Shown here piece after piece: positions 17,715 through 26,986 of a DNA stretch of 64,000 nucleotides. The stretch is from Duganella sp. CF458 (lineage in GTDB: Bacteria > Pseudomonadota > Gammaproteobacteria > Burkholderiales > Burkholderiaceae_D). The stretch lies in the NCBI RefSeq assembly GCF_900113115.1, contig NZ_FOOF01000003.1, positions 248,001 through 312,000 of the forward strand. The letters are read 5' to 3'. Position 1 is the first letter of the stretch; each line of letters opens with the position of its first letter. The translations under genes were made by a program, and so were the position numbers. The notes under the pieces are model-generated. The model worked only from the letters and a program-made list of their open reading frames with translations, ran no database searches and was not told the DNA's origin.

Positions 17715-20700
17715 ATGAACGACCTCGCCAACGCCAAGAAACTGTCCGCTGAGCCAGAGCAGGCCAAGACCGCGAACAAAGTCCGCTTTGTCACCGCCGC
17801 GTCCCTGTTCGACGGCCACGACGCCTCGATCAACATCATGCGCCGCATCCTGCAATCGCAGGGCGCCGAAGTGATCCACCTGGGCCACAACCGCTCGGTG
17901 GACGAAGTGGTCACCGCGGCGCTGACCGAAGATGTGCAAGGCATCGCCATCTCCTCCTACCAGGGCGGCCACGTCGAATACTTCAAGTACATGATCGACC
18001 TGCTGCGCCAGCGCGGCGGTTCGCACATCAAGGTGTTCGGCGGCGGCGGCGGCGTGATCGTTCCAAGCGAAATCAAGGACTTGCACGACTACGGCGTGAC
18101 CCGCATCTTCTCGCCGGAAGACGGCCAGCGCATGGGCCTGGTCGGCATGATCCAGTGGATGGTGCAGCAATGCGACGTCGACCTGTCCACCTACTCCCCG
18201 ACCCAGCTGGATGCCATCCGCAGCGGCGATATCGAACAGCGCCACCGCCCCCTGGCCCAGTTGATCACCGCACTGGAAAACGGCAAGGCATCCGACAAGC
18301 TGCGCGCCGAACTGACGGAGGCAGCCAAGGCCGTCACCGCGCCAACCCTGGGCATCACCGGCACCGGCGGCGCAGGTAAATCCTCGCTGACCGATGAACT
18401 GATCCGCCGCGTGCGCCTGGACCAGGCCGACGCGCTGAACATCGCCGTGATCTCGATCGACCCGTCGCGCCGCAAATCGGGCGGCGCGCTGCTGGGCGAC
18501 CGTATCCGCATGAATGCGATCAACCCTTGGAACGGCAAGACCCGTGTCTTCATGCGTTCCCTGGCGACCCGCGAAGCCGGTTCCGAAATCTCCCAGGCCC
18601 TGCCTGACGTGGTCGCAGCCTGCAAAGTCGCCGGTTTCGACCTGGTGATCGTGGAAACCTCCGGCATCGGCCAGGGCGATGCCGCGATCGTGCCGCACGT
18701 CGACGTGTCCATGTACGTGATGACGCCGGAATTCGGCGCCGCATCGCAGCTGGAAAAGATCGACATGCTCGACTTCGCCGATTTCATCGCGATCAACAAA
18801 TTCGACCGCAAGGGCGCGCAGGATGCACTGCGCGACGTGGCCAAGCAGTACCAGCGCAACCGCGAAATGTGGACCAAGCGTCCGGAAGAAATGCCGGTAT
18901 TCGGCACCCAGGCCTCCCGCTTCAACGACGACGGCGTGACAGCCCTGTACCAGGGCCTGCTGCCGGTACTGGCGGGCAAAGGCCTGAAGACCACCAAGGG
19001 CGTGCTGGCTCCGATGGACGTGCGTTTCAGCTCCGGCAAGAACGTGATCGTTCCTCCGGCACGCGCGCGCTACCTGGCCGAGATCTCCGACACCGTGCGC
19101 GGCTATCATAAAAAGACGCAAGCGCAAGCCAAGCTGGCACGCGAACGCCAACAGCTGCAGGAATCCAAGCGCATGATGGCTGTCGCCGGCAAATCGGTGG
19201 CCGACTTCGACGACCTGATCATCGAACGCGATCACGCCATGGACGGCGCGGCCAAGAAGCTGCTGGCCCAATGGCCGGACATGCAGGCGGCCTACGCCGG
19301 CGACGAATACGTCGTAAAAATCCGCGACAAGGAAATCCGCACCGGCCTGGTGCAGCACACCCTGTCCGGCACCAAGATCCGCAAGGTATCGCTGCCGAAG
19401 TATGAAGACCACGGCGAGCTGCTGCGCTGGCTGATGCTGGAGAATGTTCCAGGCTCCTACCCGTTCACCGCCGGCGTGTTCGCCTTCAAGCGTGAAGGCG
19501 AAGACCCAACCCGCATGTTCGCGGGCGAAGGCGATGCGTTCCGTACCAATCGCCGCTTCAAGCTGGTGTCCACCGGCATGGATGCGAAGCGCCTGTCGAC
19601 CGCATTCGACTCCGTCACCCTGTACGGCGCCGACCCTGCGATCCGTCCTGACATCTACGGCAAGATCGGTAACTCCGGCGTGTCCATCGCGACCCTGGAC
19701 GACATGAAGGTGCTGTACGACGGCTTCGACCTGTGCAACCCAAGCACCTCGGTGTCGATGACCATCAACGGCCCTGCCCCGGCGATCCTGGCGATGTTCA
19801 TGAACACCGCCATCGACCAGCAGGTCGAGAAGTTCGTCGCCGAGAACAAGCGCCAGCCTTCGGAAGACGAATTCCAGAAGATCAAGGACTGGGTGTTGAT
19901 GAACGTGCGCGGCACCGTGCAGGCCGACATCCTGAAGGAAGACCAGGGCCAGAACACCTGCATCTTCTCGACCGAGTTCTCGCTGAAGGTGATGGGCGAC
20001 ATCCAGGAATACTTCGTGCACCACCAGGTACGCAACTTCTACTCGGTGTCGATCTCCGGCTACCACATCGCGGAAGCCGGCGCGAACCCGATCTCACAAT
20101 TGGCCTTCACGCTGTCCAACGGCTTCACCTTCGTGGAAGCCTACCTGGCGCGCGGCATGCATATCGACGATTTCGCGCCGAACCTGTCATTCTTCTTCTC
20201 CAACGGCATGGACCCGGAATACACGGTGCTGGGCCGCGTTGCGCGCCGCCTGTGGGCCGTCGCAATGAAAGAGAAATACGGTGCCAACGACCGCTCGCAG
20301 AAGCTGAAGTACCACATCCAGACTTCGGGCCGCTCGCTGCACGCACAGGAGATCGACTTCAACGACATCCGCACCACGCTGCAGGCGCTGATCGCAATCT
20401 ACGACAATTGCAACTCGCTGCACACCAACGCCTACGATGAAGCGATCACCACGCCAACCGACGAATCCGTCCGCCGCGCATTGGCGATCCAGCTGATCAT
20501 CAACCGCGAATGGGGCCTGGCGAAGAACGAAAACCCGAACCAGGGCGCCTTCATCATCGAAGAACTGACCGACCTGGTGGAAGAAGCGGTTCTGCAGGAA
20601 TTCGAGCGCATCGCCGAACGCGGCGGCGTGCTGGGCGCAATGGAAACCGGCTACCAGCGCGGCAAGATCCAGGAAGAGTCGCTGCTGTACGAGCACAAGA

Positions 20701-21008
20701 AACACGACGGCTCGCTGCCTATCATCGGCGTGAACACCTTCCGCAACCCAAAAGGTTCGGAAGCCCCGGCCACCATCGAACTGGCCCGTTCCACCGACGA
20801 TGAAAAGCAATCGCAGCTGACCCGCCTGGCGGACTTCCACGCCCGCAATGCGGACGCGGCACCAGCCGCCCTGGCTGCGCTGCAAAAAGCCGCCATCGAC
20901 AACGAAAACGTGTTCGCCAAGCTGATGGACGCAGCCCGCGTCTGTTCGCTGGGCCAGATCACGACCGCGCTGTTCGAAGTCGGCGGCCAATATCGCCGCA
21001 ACATGTAA
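17715..21008 (+). CDS. icmF: Fused isobutyryl-CoA mutase (IcmF)
   Basis: A 1097-residue adenosylcobalamin enzyme interconverting isobutyryl-CoA and n-butyryl-CoA, with its own G-protein chaperone. Domain order is that of IcmF: a B12-binding domain (about 20-155, with the DGH motif and lower-ligand His35 and a GGGGG stretch), a MeaI-like GTPase domain (Walker [10 protein letters not shown] near 214-222), and the mutase large and small catalytic domains (about 560-1090). The ATG at 17715 follows AAGGAA. It forms a catabolic pair with the upstream 2-oxoacid oxidoreductase and has its own operator-bearing promoter. No truncation is evident. Confidence 0.97.
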   Translation: MNDLANAKKLSAEPEQAKTANKVRFVTAASLFDGHDASINIMRRILQSQGAEVIHLGHNRSVDEVVTAALTEDVQGIAISSYQGGHVEYFKYMIDLLRQRGGSHIKVFGGGGGVIVPSEIKDLHDYGVTRIFSPEDGQRMGLVGMIQWMVQQCDVDLSTYSPTQLDAIRSGDIEQRHRPLAQLITALENGKASDKLRAELTEAAKAVTAPTLGITGTGGAGKSSLTDELIRRVRLDQADALNIAVISIDPSRRKSGGALLGDRIRMNAINPWNGKTRVFMRSLATREAGSEISQALPDVVAACKVAGFDLVIVETSGIGQGDAAIVPHVDVSMYVMTPEFGAASQLEKIDMLDFADFIAINKFDRKGAQDALRDVAKQYQRNREMWTKRPEEMPVFGTQASRFNDDGVTALYQGLLPVLAGKGLKTTKGVLAPMDVRFSSGKNVIVPPARARYLAEISDTVRGYHKKTQAQAKLARERQQLQESKRMMAVAGKSVADFDDLIIERDHAMDGAAKKLLAQWPDMQAAYAGDEYVVKIRDKEIRTGLVQHTLSGTKIRKVSLPKYEDHGELLRWLMLENVPGSYPFTAGVFAFKREGEDPTRMFAGEGDAFRTNRRFKLVSTGMDAKRLSTAFDSVTLYGADPAIRPDIYGKIGNSGVSIATLDDMKVLYDGFDLCNPSTSVSMTINGPAPAILAMFMNTAIDQQVEKFVAENKRQPSEDEFQKIKDWVLMNVRGTVQADILKEDQGQNTCIFSTEFSLKVMGDIQEYFVHHQVRNFYSVSISGYHIAEAGANPISQLAFTLSNGFTFVEAYLARGMHIDDFAPNLSFFFSNGMDPEYTVLGRVARRLWAVAMKEKYGANDRSQKLKYHIQTSGRSLHAQEIDFNDIRTTLQALIAIYDNCNSLHTNAYDEAITTPTDESVRRALAIQLIINREWGLAKNENPNQGAFIIEELTDLVEEAVLQEFERIAERGGVLGAMETGYQRGKIQEESLLYEHKKHDGSLPIIGVNTFRNPKGSEAPATIELARSTDDEKQSQLTRLADFHARNADAAPAALAALQKAAIDNENVFAKLMDAARVCSLGQITTALFEVGGQYRRNM

Positions 21009-21017
21009 CCGAAGGAA

Positions 21018-21044
21018 GGTGTCAGACCCCAGGGGTCTGACACC
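21018..21044. repeat. GTGTCAGACCC palindrome, copy 2
   Basis: GGTGTCAGACCCC (21018-21030) and GGGGTCTGACACC (21032-21044) form a perfect 13-bp inverted repeat around a single A, beginning 9 bases after the icmF stop. A CCGGTTTT segment follows at 21051-21058, as in copy 1. It lies between convergent genes and may end transcription. Confidence 0.75.
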
Positions 21045-21056
21045 GCTTTACCGGTT

Positions 21057-21134
21057 TTAGTGGAAGAACAACCACACCAGCAACAGCACAATCCCCGGCA
21101 CCCCCAGCAGCCAAGCCAAGAAATACTTCCCCAT
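21057..21134 (-). CDS. Small membrane protein, 25 residues
   Basis: A 25-codon frame with ATG at 21134 and TAA at 21057-21059, preceded by a strong AAGGAGG at the correct spacing. The product starts MGKYFLAWLL and ends VWLFFH; residues 4-23 are a single hydrophobic helix with a Gly-Val-Pro-Gly kink. It would be a single-pass inner-membrane protein. Nothing about its function can be read from sequence. Its strong ribosome site and its amphiphilic ends support a real gene. Confidence 0.7.
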   Translation of the reverse strand: MGKYFLAWLLGVPGIVLLLVWLFFH

Positions 21135-21266
21135 GATCGCCTCCTTGTGACGTTAAACAATAGTCACAGGCTACGACTCGCACCGTAGGCCGTCAGTTAG
21201 CTGGAACACACGCAGCCCGACGAACAAGTTATCATTTAACGATTTGATAATGATGCGAGGACGGCA

Positions 21267-22793
21267 ATGGCAGTAGTGTTGGGACCAATCTTGAAGTTCT
21301 GCGGCTGTGACGACGGCATGTGGACTGTCAGCGCGCTGGTAGTGTGGATGGGCGACGTGCCGCCCGCCGTCACCGCAGCCGTGCTGCCCGGCACGGCTGC
21401 CGCAGTGCGCCCCCTGGCCACCGCCTCCCGCCGCTTGCGCACCCGTTTGCACAGGCGCACCGTGCATACCGTCGAAAGCTGGCGATTCACCATCGAGCAG
21501 CACGCCACGCGCGAGCAGCAAGTCCAATACATCGTCGACGGCCAAGCCTTCACTTTCACCGTGCCGGCGCGCGACAACGCCCCCACCTGCGCCTACACCT
21601 CTTGCAACGGCTTCTCCGACTACAAGAAAATGAAGGACATCCCGCAGGACCCGGTCTGGAACAAGATGCACGACAACCACGTGCAGCGTCCATACCACCT
21701 GCTGTTGATGGGCGGCGACCAGGTCTACAGCGACGCGATGTGGACCACGACCTCCCTCAACGACTGGGCTGCCGCGCCGAACGACAAAAAACTCGCCAAC
21801 AAGCCGGTCAGCAAATCACTGCAAACCGAAATCGACGATTTCTTCTTCGGGAATTACCTTAAGGTGTGGGCCTATCCGCATGTCGCCCGCATGTTCGCCA
21901 CCGTTCCGACGGTGATGATGTGGGACGATCACGACATCATCGATGGTTGGGGTTCTTACCCGGACAAGTTCCAACAGTCGCCCGTATTCAAGGCGATCTA
22001 CAACATCGCGCGCGACTACTTCCTGCTGTTCCAGCAGCACAGCACAACGGAAGCCGATGTGCCGCTGCGGCTGCCATTGCAGCCAGGCTTCACCCAGGCA
22101 TTGCGCGTCGGTGAATACGGGCTGCTGGTGCTGGATTTGCGCAGCGAGCGCACGCCGGACGTCGTCATGGGCGATCAATCGTGGCAAGCCGCCTATACCT
22201 GGCTGGAAGCGCAGCAGGACTGCAAACACTTGCTAATCATGTCCAGCATCCCCGTCGTGCACCCTGACTTCAGCACGCTGGAAATGCTGCTGTGCGCCTT
22301 GCCTGGCCAGCAGGAACTGGAAGACGACCTGAAAGACCATTGGCTAAGCCGCACCCACCAATGGGAGCGCCTGCGCCTGATTCACCGCCTGCAGGAATGG
22401 TCGCAAAGTAGCGGCGGCCGCGTCACCATCCTCTCCGGCGACGTGCACGTGGGTGCGATCGGCGCCATCGAATCGAGCCAGAAGCAGTACCAGGGCAAGC
22501 CGATCACGATCCACCAATTGACTTCGTCCGGCGTGGTCCACCCGCCGCCGCCAGCGATGGCGCTGTTCTACCTCGAACACGTCGGCGACAAGGTGGAACA
22601 ACTGGAAGGCGGCATCACGACCGCGATGTACAAATTCCCCGGCACCTCGCACCGCTACATCGGCGCGCGCAATTACCTGAGCCTCGAGCCGGACCGCATC
22701 GTGGACGGCCGCTCGCGCAACCGCCTGTGGGCCAACTGGTATGTCGAGAATGAAGCACAGCCTTATCGCCAGGCGATCCTGCCGCTCGAATGA
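21267..22793 (+). CDS. PhoD-like alkaline phosphatase family protein
   Basis: A 508-residue metallophosphatase of the PhoD-like group. Metal-binding motifs are MGGDQVYSD, WDDHDIIDGWGSYP and SGDVHVGAIG, in the usual order. No export signal is apparent at the N-terminus, so it may be cytosolic, unlike classical PhoD. The first 90 residues form a beta-rich N-domain. Upstream bases 21229-21250 contain an AT-rich TTATCA/TGATAA inverted repeat of unknown meaning. Substrate is not predictable; phosphodiesters or phosphomonoesters are both known in the family. Confidence 0.85.
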   Translation: MAVVLGPILKFCGCDDGMWTVSALVVWMGDVPPAVTAAVLPGTAAAVRPLATASRRLRTRLHRRTVHTVESWRFTIEQHATREQQVQYIVDGQAFTFTVPARDNAPTCAYTSCNGFSDYKKMKDIPQDPVWNKMHDNHVQRPYHLLLMGGDQVYSDAMWTTTSLNDWAAAPNDKKLANKPVSKSLQTEIDDFFFGNYLKVWAYPHVARMFATVPTVMMWDDHDIIDGWGSYPDKFQQSPVFKAIYNIARDYFLLFQQHSTTEADVPLRLPLQPGFTQALRVGEYGLLVLDLRSERTPDVVMGDQSWQAAYTWLEAQQDCKHLLIMSSIPVVHPDFSTLEMLLCALPGQQELEDDLKDHWLSRTHQWERLRLIHRLQEWSQSSGGRVTILSGDVHVGAIGAIESSQKQYQGKPITIHQLTSSGVVHPPPPAMALFYLEHVGDKVEQLEGGITTAMYKFPGTSHRYIGARNYLSLEPDRIVDGRSRNRLWANWYVENEAQPYRQAILPLE

Positions 22794-22986
22794 ACGCTCT
22801 GAAAGCCACATGCGAATCAAATGCTTGCTTTTGGTTCGCAAGTTCAGCGGAGCGCAAAAATACAACATCTGACGAGTGTAAATACTTTATTCCCATTGGC
22901 ACCATCTTCCGATAGGGAGCAAAATTCCAAGTCCACGTAAGCAAAAGTGAATGTTTTTTTCCTACTAACTAGCAGGAGAATGGTTC

Positions 22987-24081
22987 ATGGACTTTATCGA
23001 TCATCTTCGTGCACTCGCGGCTCGTATCAATTCCACACAAGACCTGATTAGAACAGAGGAAGCGACAAAGAATGCGATGGTGATGCCGTTCATTCAGCTT
23101 CTAGGCTATAACGTCTTCGACCCGACTGAAGTCACTCCGGAACTGGTTGCCGATATTGGTACCAAAAAAGGTGAAAAAGTCGACTACGCGATTTTACGTG
23201 ACGGGCACCCCATCATGCTCTTCGAATGCAAAAAGTTTGGTGGAGATCTCAGCATCAACCATGCTGGCCAGTTGTTTCGATATTTTCACGTTACCGCGGC
23301 GCGCTTCGGCGTTCTCACGAACGGTTCCGTATATCGATTTTTCACCGACCTCGAGCAGCCGAACAAGATGGACGAAAAGCCGTTCTTCGAGTTCGATCTT
23401 CTGGATTTTAAAGAACGCGATGTAGAAGAATTAAAGAAGTTTGCGAAAACCACTTTTGACGTCGATACGATCCTGACAACTGCCAGCGAGCTTAAATATA
23501 CACGGGCGATTCAAAATAAGATTGCCGATCTACTCAACAATCCAACTGAAGATTTCGTGAAGATTCTTTCTGGCGAGCTATTGGGAGGAAGGCGTTTTAC
23601 GCAGGCTGTTCGCGACCAGTTTACTGGCATAACGAAGCGCGCCTTTGAGCAGTTGCTAACAGAAAGAATTAACGAGCGTTTGAAAGGCGCATTGGTTAAC
23701 GAACCGGAATCGATAGCCAGCCCTGTGGAGCTTAAATTCGAGGACACAAACGATCAAACAATCGTAACTACAGCCGAGGAAATTGAAGGTTTTCACATCG
23801 TTCGGTCGATCCTGCGAGATGTCGTCAACACTCGGCGCGTTTTCATGCGCGATGCGCAAAGCTATTGCGCAATTCTTCTCGACGATAATAATCGAAAGCC
23901 AATATGCCGCCTCCGCTTCAACAACACTGAAAAACTGGCAGTCGGGATATTCAACGATAAACGAGAGGAAGAGAAAATTCCTCTCGCCCACCTTGACGAC
24001 CTGTACGAGATGGCAGAAAAGTTGAAGGCGACGGTACGCCAGCATTTACCGGCCGACGATCTGCCATCGACCAACTCATGA
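22987..24081 (+). CDS. Orphan HsdR N-terminal-like PD-(D/E)xK nuclease
   Basis: A 364-residue protein with the N-terminal nuclease domain of type I restriction R subunits but without the helicase and motor domains, and without HsdM or HsdS nearby. The active-site pattern is D66 in KVDYAIL and E80-C-K82 in MLFECKK. The C-terminal 150 residues (from about 215) form a second, unrecognised domain. The gene and its 193-base upstream gap are visibly poorer in G+C than their neighbours, suggesting transfer. The ATG at 22987 follows AGGAGAA. It ends convergently with the LacI gene, overlapping by 6 bases. Defence or DNA-repair roles are possible. Confidence 0.82.
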   Translation: MDFIDHLRALAARINSTQDLIRTEEATKNAMVMPFIQLLGYNVFDPTEVTPELVADIGTKKGEKVDYAILRDGHPIMLFECKKFGGDLSINHAGQLFRYFHVTAARFGVLTNGSVYRFFTDLEQPNKMDEKPFFEFDLLDFKERDVEELKKFAKTTFDVDTILTTASELKYTRAIQNKIADLLNNPTEDFVKILSGELLGGRRFTQAVRDQFTGITKRAFEQLLTERINERLKGALVNEPESIASPVELKFEDTNDQTIVTTAEEIEGFHIVRSILRDVVNTRRVFMRDAQSYCAILLDDNNRKPICRLRFNNTEKLAVGIFNDKREEEKIPLAHLDDLYEMAEKLKATVRQHLPADDLPSTNS

Positions 24082-25092
24082 GCGCACTCCAGGCACTGAA
24101 ACGGTCGCACCTGCCGTCAATTCTGGTTGCCACAGCTCCTGCAGGCTTGCTGCCGGTTTGCCGTTGATGAGGGCCAGCAGCATGTCGGCCATCTTGGCGC
24201 CGGCAGCGCGGGCGTTGGGCTGGTCGATCGTGGTGACGTCGATGTCGGCCAGGGTGTCGGCCATGCTGCCCCATACGATCAGGGACAGGTCCTTGCCGAT
24301 CGCGACTCCGGCGTCGAGCAGGGCTCGCACCGCGCCCACACCGGCCAGGTGGTTATCGACCACGATCGCAGTCGGGCGCGGGGTCGTCGCCAGGAGCGCC
24401 TGCACTGCGGCGTGCCCGGCGCGGCGGTCGATGCAGTCGTCGACCAGATGGCGCGGATCGACCGCCAGGCCTGCGCTGGACATCGTCGCGAGGAAGCTGG
24501 CGCGGCGCTGCGCGGCAAAGTTCATCGCCAGCGGCGCGCTGATCATAGCGATGCGCTGGTGGCCTAGCGACAGCAAGCGCTCCGACGCCATGCGGATCCC
24601 GGCTTCATTGTCGTAGTCGAACCAGGCGTAGGGCGCGTCGAGCTGGGTGCGGCCATGGGCGATGAAGGGGAAGCCGACGCGCGCCAGGTAGGCGATGCGT
24701 TCATCCTGCACCAGCGTGCGGCTCACCACCAGGCCATCAACGCGGCGGCCGCGCACCATCTGCTCATAAGATGGCATTTCGTTGGACGGCGACACCGGGG
24801 CGATGATGAAGTTCATGCGCTTCTGCTCCAACGCTTCCGACATGCCGCCCACCACTTCCAGGAACATGGCGTCGCCCAGGTCGGCCGGCAAGAGCGGGTA
24901 GATGGTGCCGAGCACATTGCTGCGTCCAACGGCCAGGCTGCGCGCCATGGGATTGGCTTCATAGCCGGATTCGCGGGCGGCACGCAACACGCGCTCGCGC
25001 GTCAACTCGCTGACCTCGGGATAGCCGTTCAGCGCGCGGCTGACGGTTGTCTTCGACATGCCGAGTGTGTCGGCGAGGTTCTTCAGATTCAT
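24076..25092 (-). CDS. LacI-family regulator at the end of the alpha-glucoside operon
   Basis: A 338-residue LacI/GalR repressor. The helix-turn-helix is at about 1-25 (LKNLADTLGMSKTTVSRALN) and the periplasmic-binding-protein-like sensor domain covers about 60-335. Its start overlaps the MFS permease stop (ATGA, 25089-25092), so it is the last gene of the GH65 operon. It is similar in type to AglR-like regulators and is a candidate for the CAAACCGGTTTG operator upstream of the operon. The effector is probably an alpha-glucoside or a sugar phosphate, by context. Confidence 0.93.
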   Translation of the reverse strand: MNLKNLADTLGMSKTTVSRALNGYPEVSELTRERVLRAARESGYEANPMARSLAVGRSNVLGTIYPLLPADLGDAMFLEVVGGMSEALEQKRMNFIIAPVSPSNEMPSYEQMVRGRRVDGLVVSRTLVQDERIAYLARVGFPFIAHGRTQLDAPYAWFDYDNEAGIRMASERLLSLGHQRIAMISAPLAMNFAAQRRASFLATMSSAGLAVDPRHLVDDCIDRRAGHAAVQALLATTPRPTAIVVDNHLAGVGAVRALLDAGVAIGKDLSLIVWGSMADTLADIDVTTIDQPNARAAGAKMADMLLALINGKPAASLQELWQPELTAGATVSVPGVRS

Positions 25093-26351
25093 GGCGAAAT
25101 TATAGCGGGTGCATCGAGCCCGTCGTCACTGCCGTCCACCGCGCGCTTGAAGAAGTAAAGTGTGACCAGCACGATCGCGATCGGCACCAGCGTCAGGTAA
25201 AACGCGAAATGCCCGCTGAAGGCGCCGAACACATAACCGGTAATCAGCGATCCCGTGGTGCCGCCCAGCGCCGAGAAGATCACCAGCAGGCCGGTCATCG
25301 CCGAGTGCTGGTGCTTGGGCAAGGAACTGAGCATGACCGAATTGATGCCAGGGTACACCGGTGCCATGAATAGCCCAATCAGCGGGAATACGAAAGCAGC
25401 CAGCGGTGCATCGCCCCAGCCCGCGTCGACCGGGACCGCAACGTCATGCGTCATCGGTAATGCGACCAGCACCACAGCGCCCATACCGAGCAGGCAGCCG
25501 TTCATCACAGGGTACCAATTGATGCGCCGCATCAGGACCCCGGCCGACAGGCGGCCGACTGCGAGGCATGCGGCGAAAATACTGGTGACCTGCACGCTCA
25601 TGGCAGCCGGCAGGTGCAAGATTTCGTTATTGAAGGTCGGCAGCCAGGTGCCCACACTTTGCTCGATCAGCACATACAGGAAAGCGGTCAGCACGAACAC
25701 GCATACCAGCGGCTTGAAGAACAGCTTGAGCATGGCGGTGAATTCCTGCGCCAAGCTGCGCGCTTCCGGCGGTGCCGCCAGCCGTTCATCGAATGGCGTT
25801 GCCAGCAGCAGCGCAAAGGTCAGCGCGCACAGGCCGGCCAGCACCCAGTAAACATGCAGCCAGCTTTGCGAGCGCGGGTTGGTGGAATCGATGAAGAAGC
25901 TGAACACCCAGTAGGCGCACAGCACGCCCACCATGAAGAAGCCCTCCAGCGTGTTCATGATGCCTGCATGCTGGCGGCGATCGGCGGCGACCAGGCCGAG
26001 CGTGGAATAGACCGACACCTTGACCAGCGCGAAGGACACGCCAACGCACAGGAACAACATCTTGGTAGTGAGGAAGGAAGGCAGCAGCGGCATGGACAGG
26101 CAGGCCGCCGTAACAATGACCAGCCCGGTCAGCATCGCCTTCTTGTACCCGATGCGAGGCAGGAAGCTCGCCACCAGGAAGGACACCACGGCAATCGGCA
26201 AGTCCTTGAAACCTTCCAGTACGCTGGCGGAGGATTTGCTGACGCCGTAGTTGCCGATGACCTGCAGGATCACCGTGCCAACGCTGTTCAACAGGATGGC
26301 GAAGGTGAAATAGATCAGGAACAGGACCCAGATGATGCGCCGGTTTTGCAT
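25089..26351 (-). CDS. MFS sugar permease
   Basis: A 420-residue major facilitator with about 12 membrane helices. The cytoplasmic loop between helices 6 and 7 holds the basic/acidic stretch ERLAAPPEARS. The ATG at 26351 was chosen because GGAGAC lies 6-11 bases upstream; it overlaps the 3' end of the beta-phosphoglucomutase gene by 37 bases. The position between pgmB and a LacI regulator in a GH65 operon implies uptake of a di- or oligosaccharide such as maltose, kojibiose or nigerose across the inner membrane. Confidence 0.9.
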   Translation of the reverse strand: MQNRRIIWVLFLIYFTFAILLNSVGTVILQVIGNYGVSKSSASVLEGFKDLPIAVVSFLVASFLPRIGYKKAMLTGLVIVTAACLSMPLLPSFLTTKMLFLCVGVSFALVKVSVYSTLGLVAADRRQHAGIMNTLEGFFMVGVLCAYWVFSFFIDSTNPRSQSWLHVYWVLAGLCALTFALLLATPFDERLAAPPEARSLAQEFTAMLKLFFKPLVCVFVLTAFLYVLIEQSVGTWLPTFNNEILHLPAAMSVQVTSIFAACLAVGRLSAGVLMRRINWYPVMNGCLLGMGAVVLVALPMTHDVAVPVDAGWGDAPLAAFVFPLIGLFMAPVYPGINSVMLSSLPKHQHSAMTGLLVIFSALGGTTGSLITGYVFGAFSGHFAFYLTLVPIAIVLVTLYFFKRAVDGSDDGLDAPAIISP

Positions 26352-26986
26352 AGTGTCTCCATTATATTTTTGAATTGTTCCAATCCCGGGATCACCGTGT
26401 CTGCTTGCCACAGCGTGGCCGCATGGCCAACGCCGATGGCGTACATGCCGGCCGCCTTGATGGCGCTCACGCCGGCAACGGCGTCCTCCACGCCAACGCA
26501 ATCGGCCGGGTCTACGCCCAGTTCCGACGCAGCGCGCAGGAAGATTTCGGGATCGGGTTTGCCGCGCGCGATCGTCGCCGCGTCTACGACATAGTCGAAC
26601 TTCTCAGTGATGCCGAGGCTTTCCAGCACCGTGAAGGCGTTTTTGCTGACTGACGCAAGGCCCACCTTCAAGCCTTGCGCGCGACACCAGTCGAGTGCTG
26701 CCACTGCGCCGGGCAGCAAGTCGGCGGGCGACATTTCGGCGATCAGTGTCTTGTAATGCTCGTTCTTGGAGTCGGCCAGCGCCAGCTTCTCGGCGTCGCT
26801 GTAGGTGCGCGGCGCCCCGGCCAGTATCAGCTCCAGTGAGCCCATGCGGTCGATGCCCTTCAGGTTTTCGTTGAAGGCTTCGTCGAAGTGCACCTGTTGC
26901 GACTGCGCCAGCGCTTGCCACGCCAGGAAGTGATAGTGGGCGGTATCGGTGATCACGCCATCGAGGTCGAAGATAACGGCTTTCAT
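26315..26986 (-). CDS. pgmB: Beta-phosphoglucomutase
   Basis: A 223-residue HAD-superfamily enzyme converting beta-glucose 1-phosphate to glucose 6-phosphate. Catalytic Asp7 and Asp9 are in VIFDLDGVITDT, the cap has the typical FNENLKGIDRMGSLELIL block, and KPDPEIF and GVEDAVAGV complete the active site. It starts by a 4-base overlap with the GH65 gene, whose product makes beta-glucose 1-phosphate, so the two reactions are sequential. The reading frame extends another 55 codons upstream inside the GH65 gene, but those residues are not part of the enzyme. Confidence 0.96.
   Translation of the reverse strand: MKAVIFDLDGVITDTAHYHFLAWQALAQSQQVHFDEAFNENLKGIDRMGSLELILAGAPRTYSDAEKLALADSKNEHYKTLIAEMSPADLLPGAVAALDWCRAQGLKVGLASVSKNAFTVLESLGITEKFDYVVDAATIARGKPDPEIFLRAASELGVDPADCVGVEDAVAGVSAIKAAGMYAIGVGHAATLWQADTVIPGLEQFKNIMETLCKTGASSGSCS

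Noticed and set aside
17676..20066. Long open frame antisense to icmF
   Set aside because: Same mirror effect; no ribosome site, no recognisable domains, and IcmF is intact on the other strand.
21229..21250. TTATCA / TGATAA inverted repeat before the PhoD-like gene
   Set aside because: Arms are only 6 bases in an AT-rich stretch; could easily occur by chance.
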